This document shows, piece after piece, positions 10,677 through 22,370 of a DNA stretch of 64,000 nucleotides. Positions within the stretch are counted from its first letter, which is position 1, and every line of letters starts with the position of its first letter. The notes beneath the pieces are model-generated. The model was not told the DNA's origin. It saw only the letters and a program-made list of their open reading frames with translations, and ran no database searches. Source of the stretch: Closterium sp. NIES-65 (taxonomy: Eukaryota > Streptophyta > Zygnematophyceae > Desmidiales > Closteriaceae); assembly GCA_948144175.1 (NCBI GenBank), contig CANXME010000532.1, forward strand, positions 377,001 to 441,000, in the 5' to 3' direction. Both the position numbers and the translations under genes were made by a program.

Positions 10677-13600
10677 AGTGAGCTCACGCCCTGCTACAGT
10701 GAGCTCACGCCTTGCTGCAGTGAGCTCACGCCTTGCAGCAGTGAGTTCACGCCTTGCTGCAGTGAGCTCACGCCTTGCTGCAGTGAGCTCACGCCTTGCT
10801 GCAGTGAGCTCACGCCCTGCTGCAGTGAGCTCACGCCTTGCTGCAGTGAGCTCACGCGTTGCCGCAGTGAGCTCACGCGTTGCTGCAGTGAATTCACGCG
10901 TTGCCGCAGTGAGCTCACGCCTTGCCGCAGTGAGCTCACGCCTTGCTGCAGTGAGCTCACGCCTTGCCGCAGTGATTTCGCGCCTTGCTGCAGTGAGCTC
11001 ACGCGTTGCTGCAGTGATTTCACGCGTTGCTGCAGTGAGCTCACGCGTTGCCGCAGTGAGTTCACGCCTTGCTGCAGTGAGCTCACGCCTTGCTGCAGTG
11101 AGCTCACGCCTTGCTGCAGTGAGCTCACGCCTTGCTGCAGTGAGCTCACGCCTTGCTGCAGTGAGCTCACACCTTGCTACTGTGAGCTCACGCCTTGCTG
11201 CATTGAGCTCACGCCTTGCTGCAGTGAGCTCACGCGTTGCTGCATTGAGCTCACGCGTTGCTGCAGTGAGTTCACGCGTTGCTGCAGTGAGTTTACGCCT
11301 TGCTGCAGTGAGCTCACGCCTTGCTGCAGTGAGCTCACGCCTTGCTGCAGTGAGCTCACGCGTTGCTGCAGTGAGCTCACGCCTTGCCGCAGTGAGCTCA
11401 CGCCTTGCTGCAGAGAGCTCACGCCTTGCCGCAGTGATTTTACGCCTTGCTGCAGTGAGCTCAGGCGTTGCTGCGATGAGCTCACGCGTTGCTGCAGTGA
11501 GCTCACGCATTGCTGCAGTGAGCTCACGCGTTGCTGCAGTGAGCTCACGCCTTGCTGCAGTGAGCTCACCTTGCTGCAGTGAGCTCACGCCTTGCTGCAG
11601 TGAGCTCACCTTGCTGCAGTGAGCTCACGCCTTGCTGCAGTGAGCTCACGCCTTGCTGCAGTGAGCTCACGCCTTGCTGCAGTGAGCTCACGCCTTGCTG
11701 CAGTGAGCTCACGCGTTGCTGCAGTGAGCTCACGCCTTGCTGCAGTGAGTTCACGCCTTGCTGCAGTGAGCTCACGCCTTGCTGCAGTGAGCTCACGCCT
11801 TGCTGCAGTGAGCTCACGCCTTGCTGCAGTGAGCTCACGCCTTGCCGCATTGAGCTCACGCCTTGCCGCAGTGAGCTCACGCCTTGCTGCAGTGAGCTCA
11901 CGCCTTGCTGCAGTGAGCTCACGCCTTGCTGCAGTGAGCTCACGCCTTGCTGCAGTGAGCTCACGCCTTGCTGCAGTGAGCTCACGCGTTGCTGCAGTGA
12001 GCTCACGCGTTGCTGCAGTGAGTTCACGCGTTGCTGCAGTGAGTTCACGCCTTGCTGCAGTGAGCTCACGCCTTGCCGCAGTGAGCTCACGCCTTGCCGC
12101 AGTGATTTTACGCCTTGCTGCAGTGAGCTCAGGCGTTGCTGCGATGAGCTCACGCCTTGCTACAGTGAGCTCACGCGTTGCTGCAGTGAGCTCACGCGTT
12201 GCTGCAGTGAGTTCACGCGTTGCTGCAGTGAGTTCACGCCTTGCTGTAGTGAGCTCACGCCTTGCTGCAGTGAGCTCACGCCTTGCTGCAGTGAGCTCAC
12301 GCCTTGCTGCAGTGAGCTCACGCCTTGCTGCAGTGAGCTCACGCCTTGCTGCAGTGAGCTCACGCCTTGCTGCAGTGAGCTCACGCCTTGCTGCAGTGAG
12401 CTCACGCCTTGCTACAGTGAGCTCACGCCTTGCTGCAGTGTGCTCACGCCTTGCTGCAGTGAGCTCACGCGTTGCTGCAGTGAGCTCACGCGTTGCTGCA
12501 GTGAGTTCACGCGTTGCTGCAGTGAGTTCACGCCTTGCTGCAGTGAGCTCACGCCTTGCTGCAGTGAGCTCACGCGTTGCTGCAGTGAGTTCACGCGTTG
12601 CTGCAGTGAGTTCACGCCTTGCTGTAGTGAGCTCACGCCTTGCTGCAGTGAGCTCACGCCTTGCTGCAGTGAGCTCACGCCTTGCTGCAGTGAGCTCACG
12701 CCTTGCTGCAGTGAGCTCACGCCTTGCTGCAGTGAGCTCACGCCTTGCTGCAGTGAGCTCACGCCTTGCTGCAGTGAGCTCACGCCTTGCTGCAGTGAGC
12801 TCACGCCTTGCTACAGTGAGCTCACGCCTTGCTGCAGTGAGCTCACGCGTTGCTGCAGTGAGCTCACGCGTTGCTGCAGTGAGTTCACGCGTTGCTGCAG
12901 TGAGTTCACGCCTTGCTGCAGTGAGCTCACGCCTTGCTGCAGTGAGCTCACGCCTTGCTGCAGTGAGCTCACGCGTTGCTGCAGTGAGCTCACGCCTTGC
13001 CGCAGTGAGCTCACGCCTTGCTGCAGTGAGCTCACGCCTTGCTGCAGTGAGCTCACGCCTTGCTGCAGTGAGCTCACGCGTTGCTGCAGTGAGTTCACGC
13101 GTTGCTGCAGTGAGCTCACGCGTTGCTGCAGTGAGCTCACGCGTTGCTGCAGTGAGCTCACGCCTTGCTGCAGTGAGCTCACCTTGCTGTAGTGAGCTCA
13201 CGTCTTGCTGCAGTGAGCTCACGCCTTGCTGCAGTGAGCTCACACGTTGCTGCAGTGACCTCACGCGTTGCTGCAGTGAGTTCACGCGTTGCCGCAGTGA
13301 GTTCACGCCTTGCTGCAGTGAGCTCACGCCTTGCTGCAGTGAGCTCACACGTTGCTGCAGTGAGTTCACGCGTTGCTGCAGTGAGCTCACGGGTTGCTGC
13401 AGTGAGCTCACGCGTTGCTGCAGTGAGTTCACGCGTTGCTGCAGTGAGTTCACGCCTTGCTGCAGTGAGCTCACGCCTTGCCGCAGTGAGCTCACGCCTT
13501 GCTGCAGTGATTTTACGCCTTGCTGCAGTGAGCTCAGGCGTTGCTGCGATGAGCTCATGCCTTGCTACAGTGAGCTCACGCGTTGCTGCAGTGAGCTCAC

Positions 13601-16600
13601 GCGTTGCTGCAGTGAGTTCACGCGTTGCTGCAGTGAGTTCACGCCTTGCTGTAGTGAGCTCACGCCTTGCTGCAGTGAGCTCACGCCTTGCTGCAGTGAG
13701 CTCACGCCTTGCTGCAGTGAGCTCACGCCTTGCTGCAGTGAGCTCACGCCTTGCTACAGTGAGCTCACGCCTTGCTGCAGTGTGCTCACGCCTTGCTGCA
13801 GTGAGCTCACGCGTTGCTGCAGTGAGCTCACGCGTTGCTGCAGTGAGTTCACGCGTTGCTGCAGTGAGCTCACGCCTTGCTGCAGTGAGCTCACGCCTTG
13901 CCGCAGTGAGTTCACGCGTTGCTGCAGTGAGTTCACGCCTTGCTGCAGTGAGCTCACGCCTTGCCGCAGTGAGCTCACGCCTTGCTGCAGTGAGCTCACG
14001 CCTTGCTGCAGTGAGCTCACGCCTTGCTGCAGTGAGCTCACGCCTTGCTGCAGTGAGCTCACGCCTTGCTGCAGTGAGCTCACGCGTTGCTGCAGTGAGC
14101 TCACGCCTTGCCGCAGTGATTTCACGCCTTGCCGCAGTGAGCTCACGCGTTGCTGCGGTGAGCTCACGCGTTGCTGCAGTGAGCTCACGCCTTGCTGCAG
14201 TGAGCTCACGCCTTGCTGCAGTGAGCTCACGCGTTGCTGCAGTGAGCTCACGCCTTGCTGCAGTGAGTTCACGCCTTGCTGCAGTGAGCTCACGCCTTGC
14301 TGCAGTGAGCTTACGCTTTGCTGTAGTGAGCTCACGCCTTGCTGCAGTGAGCTCACGCCTTGCCGCATTGAGCTCACGCCTTGCCGCAGTGAGCTCACGC
14401 CTTGCTGCAGTGAGCTCACGCCTTGCTGCAGTGAGCTCACGCCTTGCTGCAGTGAGCTCACGCCTTGCTGCAGTGAGCTCACGCCTTGCTGCAGTGAGCT
14501 CACGCGTTGCTGCAGTAAGCTCACGCCTTGCTGCAGTGAGCTCACGCCTTGCTGCAGTGAGCTCACGCGTTGCTGCAGTGAGCTCACGCCTTGCTGCAGT
14601 GAGCTCACGCCTTGCTGCAGTGAGCTCACGCGTTGCTGCAGTGAGCTCACGCCTTGCTGCAGTGAGCTCACCTTGCTGCAGTGAGCTCACGTCTTGCTGC
14701 AGTGAGCTCACGCCTTGCTGCAGTGAGCTCACACGTTGCTGCAGTGAGCTCACGCCTTGCTGCAGTGAGCTCACGCCTTGCTGCAGTGAGTTCACGCCTT
14801 GCTGCAGTGAGCTCACGCCTTGCTGCAGTGAGCTCACGCCTTGCTGCAGTGAGCTCACGCCTTGCTACAGTGAGCTCACGCCTTGCTGCAGTGTGCTCAC
14901 GCCTTGCTGCAGTGAGCTCACGCGTTGCTGCAGTGAGCTCACGCGTTGCTGCAGTGAGCTCACGCCTTGCTGCAGTGAGCTCACGCCTTGCTGCAGTGAG
15001 TTCACGCCTTGCTGCAGTGAGCTCACGCCTTGCTGCAGTGAGCTCACGCCTTGCTGCAGTGAGCTCACGCCCTGCTACAGTGAGCTCACGCCTTGCTGCA
15101 GTGTGCTCACGCCTTGCTGCAGTGAGCTCACGCGTTGCTGCAGTGAGCTCACGCGTTGCTGCAGTGAGTTCACGCGTTGCTGCAGTGAGTTCACGCCTTG
15201 CTGCAGTGAGCTCACGCCTTGCTGCAGTGAGCTCACGCCTTGCTGCAGTGAGCTCACGCCTTGCTGCAGTGATTTCACGCGTTGCCGCAGTGAGCTCACG
15301 CCTTGCCGCAGTGAGCTCACGCCTTGCTGCAGTGAGCTCACGCCTTGCCGCAGTGATTTCGCGCCTTGCTGCAGTGAGCTCACGCGTTGCTGCAGTGAGC
15401 TCACGCCTTGCTGCAGTGAGCTCACGCATTGCTGCAGTGAGCTCACGCCTTGCTGCAGTGAGCTCACGCCTTGCTGCAGTGAGCTCACGCCTTGCTGCAG
15501 TGAGCTCACGCCTTGCTGCAGTGAGCTCACGCATTGCTGCAGTGAGCTCACGCCTTGCTGCAGTGAGCTCACGCCTTGCTGCAGTGAGCTCACGCCTTGC
15601 TGCAGTGAGCTCACGCCTTGCTGCAGTGAGCTCACGCCTTGCCGCAGTGATTTCACGCCTTGCTGCAGTGAGCTCACGCGTTGCTGCAGTGAGCTCACGC
15701 CTTGCTGCAGTGAGCTCAAGCATTGCTGCAGTGAGCTCACGCGTTGCTGCAGTGAGCTCACGTCTTGCTGCAGTGAGCTCACGCCTTGCTGCAGTGAGCT
15801 CATGCCTTGCTGCAGTGATCTCACGCCTTGCTGCAGTGAGCTCACGCCTTGCTGCAGTGAGCTCACGCCTTGCTGCAGTGAGCTCACGTCTTGCTGCAGT
15901 GAGCTCACGCCTTGCTGCAGTGAGCTCACGCCTTGCTGCAGTGAGCTCACGCCTTGCTGCAGTGAGCTCACGCCTTGCTGCAGTGAGCTCACGCATTGCT
16001 GCAGTGAGCTCACGCCTTGCTGCAGTGAGCTCACGCCTTGCTGCAGTGAGCTCACGCCTTGCTGCAGTGAGCTCACGCCAGTGAGCTCACGCCCTGCTAC
16101 AGTGAGCTCACGCCTTGCTGCAGTGAGCTCACGCCTTGCAGCAGTGAGTTCACGCCTTGCTGCAGTGAGCTCACGCCTTGCTGCAGTGAGCTCACGCCTT
16201 GCTGCAGTGAGCTCACGCCCTGCTGCAGTGAGCTCACGCCTTGCTGCAGTGAGCTCACGCGTTGCCGCAGTGAGCTCACGCGTTGCTGCAGTGATTTCAC
16301 GCGTTGCCGCAGTGAGCTCACGCCTTGCCGCAGTGAGCTCACGCCTTGCTGCAGTGAGCTCACGCCTTGCCGCAGTGATTTCGCGCCTTGCTGCAGTGAG
16401 CTCACGCGTTGCTGCAGTGAGCTCACGCGTTGCTGCAGTGAGCTCACGCCTTGCCGCAGTGAGCTCACGCATTGCTGCAGTGAGCTCACGCGTTGCTGCA
16501 GTGAGCTCACGCCTTGCTGCAGTGAGTTCACGCCTTGCTGCAGTGAGTTCACGCCTTGCTGCAGTGAGTTCACGCCTTGCTGCAGTGAGCTCACGCCTTG

Positions 16601-19600
16601 CTGCAGTGAGTTCACGCCTTGCTGCAGTGAGCTCACGCCTTGCCGCAGTGAGCTCACGCCTTGCTGCAGTGAGCTCACGCCTTGCTGCAGTGAGCTCACG
16701 CCTTGCTGCAGTGAGCTCACGCCTTGCTGCAGTGAGCTCACGCCTTGCTGCAGTGAGCTCACGCATTGCTGCAGTGAGCTCACGCCTTGCTGCAGTGAGC
16801 TCACGCCTTGCTGCAGTGAGCTCATGCCTTGCTGCAGTGAGCTCACGCGTTGCTGCAGTGAGCTCACGCGTTGCCGCAGTGAGTTCACGCCTTGCTGCAG
16901 TGAGCTCACGCCTTGCTGCAGTGAGCTCATGCCTTGCTGCAGTGAGCTCACGCCTTGCCGCAGTGAGCTCACGCCTTGCTGCAGTGAGCTCACGCCTTGC
17001 CGCAGTGATTTCACGCCTTGCTGCAGTGAGCTCACGCGTTGCTGCAGTGAGCTCACGCCTTGCTGCAGTGAGCTCAAGCATTGCTGCAGTGAGCTCACGC
17101 GTTGCTGCAGTGAGCTCACGTCTTGCTGCAGTGAGCTCACGCGTTGCTGCAGTGAGCTCACGTCTTGCTGCAGTGAGCTCACGCCTTGCTGCAGTGAGCT
17201 CACGCCTTGCTGCAGTGAGCTCACGCCTTGCTGCAGTGAGCTCACGCCTTGCTGCAGTGAGCTCACGCATTGCTGCAGTGAGCTAAAGACTGTCTACAGT
17301 GAGGGCACGCCTTGCTGCAGTGAGCTCACGCCTTGCTGCAGTGAGCTCACGCCTTGCTGCAGTGAGCTCACGCGTTGCTGCAGTGAGCTCACGCGTTGCC
17401 GCAGTGAGTTCACGCCTTGCTGCAGTGAGCTCACGCCTTGCTGCAGTGAGCCCACGCCTTGCTGCAGTGAGCTCACGCCTTGCCGCAGTGAGCTCACGCC
17501 TTGCTGCAGTGAGCTCACCCCTTGCCGCAGTGATTTCACGCCTTGCTGCAGTGAGCTCACGCGTTGCTGCAGTGAGCTCACGCCTTGCTGCAGTGAGCTC
17601 AAGCATTGCTGCAGTGAGCTCACGCGTTGCTGCAGTGAGCTCACGTCTTGCTGCAGTGAGCTCACGCCTTGCTGCAGTGAGCTCACGCCTTGCTGCAGTG
17701 ATCTCACGCCTTGCTGCAGTGAGCTCACGCCTTGCTGCAGTGAGCTCACGCCTTGCTGCAGTGAGCTCACGTCTTGCTGCAGTTAGCTCACGCCTTGCTG
17801 CAGTGAGCTCACGCCAGTGATCTCACGCCCTGCTACAGTGAGCTCACGCCTTGCTGCAGTGAGCTCACGCCTTGCAGCAGTGAGTTCACGCCTTGCTGCA
17901 GTGAGCTCACGCCTTGCTGCAGTGAGCTCACGCCTTGCTGCAGTGAGCTCACGCCTTGCTGCAGTGAGCTCACGCCTTGCTGCAGTGATTTCACGCGTTG
18001 CCGCAGTGAGCTCACGCCTTGCCGCAGTGAGCTCACGCCTTTCTGCAGTGAGCTCACGCCTTGCCGCAGTGATTTCGCGCCTTGCTGCAGTGAGCTCACG
18101 CGTTGCTGCAGTGAGCTCACGCCTTGCTGCAGTGAGCTCACGCATTGCTGCAGTGAGCTCACGCCTTGCTGCAGTGAGCTCACGCCTTGCTGCAGTGAGC
18201 TCACGCCTTGCTGCAGTGAGCTCACGCCTTGCTGCAGTGAGCTCACGCATTGCTGCAGTGAGCTCACGCCTTGCTGCAGTGAGCTCACGCCTTGCTGCAG
18301 TGAGCTCACGCCTTGCTGCAGTGAGCTCACGCCTTGCTGCAGTGAGCTCACGCCTTGCTGCAGTGAGTTCACGCCTTGCTGCAGTGAGCTCACGCCTTGC
18401 TGCAGTGAGCTCACGCCTTGCCGCAGTGAGCTCACGCCTTGCCGCAGTGAGCTCACGCCTTGCCGCAGTGAGCTCACCCCTTGCCGCATTGAGCTCACGC
18501 CTTGCTGCATTGAGCTCACGCCTTGCTGCAGTGAGCTCACGCCTATCTGCAGTGGGCTCACGCCTTGATGCAGTGAGCTCACGCCTTGCTGCAGTGAGCT
18601 CACGCCTTGCTGCAGTGAGCTCACGCCTTGCTGCAGTGAGCTCACGCCTTGCTGCAGTGAGCTCACGCTTTGCCGCAGTGAGCTCACGCCTTGCTGCATT
18701 GAGCTCACGCCTTGCCGCAGTGAGCTCACGCCTTGCTGCAGTGAGCTCACGCCTTGCTGCAGTGAGCTCACGCCTTGCTGCAATGAGCTCACGCGTTGCT
18801 GCAGTGAGCTCACGCGTTGCTGCAGTGAGCTCACGCCTTGCTGCAGTGAGCTCACGCCTTGCTGCAGTGAACTCACGCCTTGCTGCAGTGAACTCACGCC
18901 TTGCTGCAGTGAGCTCACGCCTTGCTGCAGTGAGCTCACGCCTTGCTGCAGTGAGCTCACGCCTTGCTGCAGTGAGTTCACGCCTTGCTGCAGTGAGCTC
19001 ACGCCTTGCTGCAGTGAGCTCACGCCTTGCTGCAGTGAGCTCACCCCTTGCTGCAGTGAGCTCACGCGTTGCTGCAGTGAGCTCACGCGTTGCTGCAGTG
19101 AGCTCACGCCTTGCTGCAGTGAGTTCACGCGTTGCTGCAGTGAGCTCACGCGTTGCTGCAGTGAGCTCACGCGTTGCTGCAGTGAGCTCACGCCTTGCTG
19201 CAGTGAGCTCACGCCTTGCTGCAGTGAGCTCACGCGTTGCTGCAGTGAGCTCACGCCTTGCTGCAGTGAGCTCACGCCTTGCTGCAGTGAGCTCACGCCT
19301 TGCTGCAGTGAGTTCACCCCTTGCTGCAGTGAGCTCACGCCTTGCTGCAGTGAGCTCACGCCTTGCCGCAGTGAGCTCACGCCTTGCTGCAGTGAGCTCA
19401 CGCGTTGCTGCAGTGAGCTCACGCCTTGCTGCAGTGAGCTCACGCCTTGCTGCAGTGAGCTCACGCCTTGCTGCAGTGAGCTCACGCCTTGCTGCAGTGA
19501 GCTCACGCCTTGCTGCAGTGAGCTCACGCCTTGCTGCAGTGAGCTCACGCCTTGCTGAAGTGAGCTCACGCGTTGCTGCAGTGAGCTCACGCCTTGCTGC

Positions 19601-20559
19601 AGTGAGCTCACGCCTTGCTGCAGTGAGCTCACGCGTTGCTGCAGTGAGCTCACGCCTTGCTGCAGTGAGCTCACGCCTTGCTGCAGTGAGCTCACGCCTT
19701 GCTGCAGTGAGCTCACGCCTTGCTGCAGTGAGCTCACGCCTTGCTGCAGTGAGCTCACGCCTTGCTGCAGTGAGCTCACGCCTTGCTGAAGTGAGCTCAC
19801 GCGTTGCTGCAGTGAGCTCACGCGTTGCTGCAGTGAGCTCACGCGTTGCTGCAGTGAGCTCACGCCTTGCTGCAGTGAGCTCACGCCTTGCTGCAGTGAG
19901 CTCACGCCTTGCTGCAGTGAGCTCACGCGTTGCTGCAGTGAGCTCACGCCTTGCTGCAGTGAGCTCACACCTTGCTGCAGTGAGCTCACGCCTTGCTGCA
20001 GTGAGCTCACCCCTTGCTGCAGTGAGCTCACGCCTTGCTGCAGTGAGCTCACGCCTTGCCGCAGTGAGCTCACGCCTTGCTGCAGTGAGTTCACGCGTTG
20101 CTGCAGTGAGCTCACGCGTTGCTGCAGTGAGCTCACGCGTTGCTGCAGTGAGCTCACGCCTTGCTGCAGTGAGCTCACGCCTTGCTGCAGTGAGCTCACG
20201 CGTTGCTGCAGTGAGCTCACGCCTTGCTGCAGTGAGCTCACGCCTTGCTGCAGTGAGCTCACGCCTTGCTGCAGTGAGTTCACCCCTTGCTGCAGTGAGC
20301 TCACGCCTTGCTGCAGTGAGCTCACGCCTTGCCGCAGTGAGCTCACGCCTTGCTGCAGTGAGCTCACGCGTTGCTGCAGTGAGCTCACGCCTTGCTGCAG
20401 TGGGCTCACGCCTTGCTGCAGTGAGCTCACGCCTTGCCGCAGTGAGCTCACGCCTTGCTGCAGTGAGCACACGCCTTGCTGCAGTGAGCTCACGCCTTGC
20501 TGCAGTGAGCTCACGCGTTGCTGCAGTGAGCTCACGCCTTGCTGCAGTGAGCTCCCGCC

Positions 20560-22370
20560 TTGCTGCAGTGAGCTCACGCCTTGCTGCAGTGAGCTCACGC
20601 GTTGCTGCAGTGAGCTCACGCCTTGCTGCAGTGAGCTCACGCCTTGCTGCAGTGAGCTCACGCCTTGCTGCAGTGAGCTCACGCCTTGCTGCAGTGAGCT
20701 CACGCCTTGCTGCAGTGAGCTCACGCCTTGCTGCAGTGAGCTCACGCCTTGCTGAAGTGAGCTCACGCGTTGCTGCAGTGAGCTCACGCGTTGCTGCAGT
20801 GAGCTCACGCGTTGCTGCAGTGAGCTCACGCCTTGCTGCAGTGAGCTCACGCCTTGCTGCAGTGAGCTCACGCGTTGCTGCAGTGAGCTCACGCCTTGCT
20901 GCAGTGAGCTCACACCTTGCTGCAGTGAGCTCACGCCTTGCTGCAGTGAGCTCACGCCTTGCTGCAGTGAGCTCACGCGTTGCTGCAGTGAGCTCACGCC
21001 TTGCTGCAGTGAGCTCACGCCTTGCTGCAGTGAGCTCAAGCCTTGCTGCAGTGAGCTCACGCCTTGCTGCAGTGAGCTCACGACTTGCTGCAGTGAGCTC
21101 ACGCGTTGCTGCAGTGAGCTCACACGTTGCTGCAGTGAGCTCACGCCTTGCTGCAGTGAGCTCACGCCTTGCTGCAGTGAGCTCACGCGTTGCTGCAGTG
21201 AGCTCACGCGTTGCTGCAGTGAGCTCACGGGTTGCTGCAGTGAGCTCACGCGTTGCTGCAGTGAGCTCACGCCTTGCTGCAGTGAGCTCATGCCTTGCTG
21301 CAGTGAGCTCACGCCTTGCCGCAGTGAGCTCACGCCTTGCCGCAGTGAGCTCACGCCTTGCCGCAGTGAGCTCACCCCTTGCCGCATTGAGCTCACGCCT
21401 TGCTGCATTGAGCTCACGCCTTGCTGCAGTGAGCTCACGCCTTGCTGCAGTGGGCTCACGCCTTGATGCTGTGAGCTCACGCCTTGCTGCAGTGAGCTCA
21501 CGCGTTGCTGCAGTGAGCTCACGCCTTGCTGCAGTGAGCTCACGCCTTGCTGCAGTGAGCTCACGCCTTGCTGCAGTGAGCTCACGCCTTGCTGCAGTGA
21601 GCTCACGCCTTGCTGCAGTGAGCTCACGCCTTGCTGCAGTGAGCTCACGCCTTGCTGAAGTGAGCTCACGCGTTGCTGCAGTGAGCTCACGCGTTGCTGC
21701 AGTGAGCTCACGCGTTGCTGCAGTGAGCTCACGCCTTGCTGCAGTGAGCTCACGCCTTGCTGCAGTGAGCTCACGCGTTGCTGCAGTGAGCTCACGCCTT
21801 GCTGCAGTGAGCTCACACCTTGCTGCAGTGAGCTCACGCCTTGCTGCAGTGAGCTCACGCCTTGCTGCAGTGAGCTCACGCGTTGCTGCAGTGAGCTCAC
21901 GCCTTGCTGCAGTGAGCTCACGCCTTGCTGCAGTGAGCTCAAGCCTTGCTGCAGTGAGCTCACGCCTTGCTGCAGTGAGCTCACGACTTGCTGCAGTGAG
22001 CTCACGCGTTGCTGCAGTGAGCTCACACGTTGCTGCAGTGAGCTCACGCCTTGCTGCAGTGAGCTCACGCCTTGCTGCAGTGAGCTCACGCGTTGCTGCA
22101 GTGAGCTCACGCGTTGCTGCAGTGAGCTCACGGGTTGCTGCAGTGAGCTCACGCGTTGCTGCAGTGAGCTCACGCCTTGCTGCAGTGAGCTCATGCCTTG
22201 CTGCAGTGAGCTCACGCCTTGCCGCAGTGAGCTCACGCCTTGCCGCAGTGAGCTCACGCCTTGCCGCAGTGAGCTCACCCCTTGCCGCATTGAGCTCACG
22301 CCTTGCTGCATTGAGCTCACGCCTTGCTGCAGTGAGCTCACGCCTTGCTGCAGTGGGCTCACGCCTTGAT
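20560..22370. repeat. 903-bp (43-monomer) higher-order repeat, two tandem copies
   Basis: Three independent markers are each spaced 903 bp: GCTGAAG (20751 and 21654), CTCAAGCC (21037 and 21940) and CCTTGATGCTG (21461 and 22364). The last recurs at 24149, 1785 bp (85 monomers) further on. The right array shows the same 903-bp spacing (GCTGAAG at 48222 and 49125). Outer limits are approximate. Confidence 0.85.
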
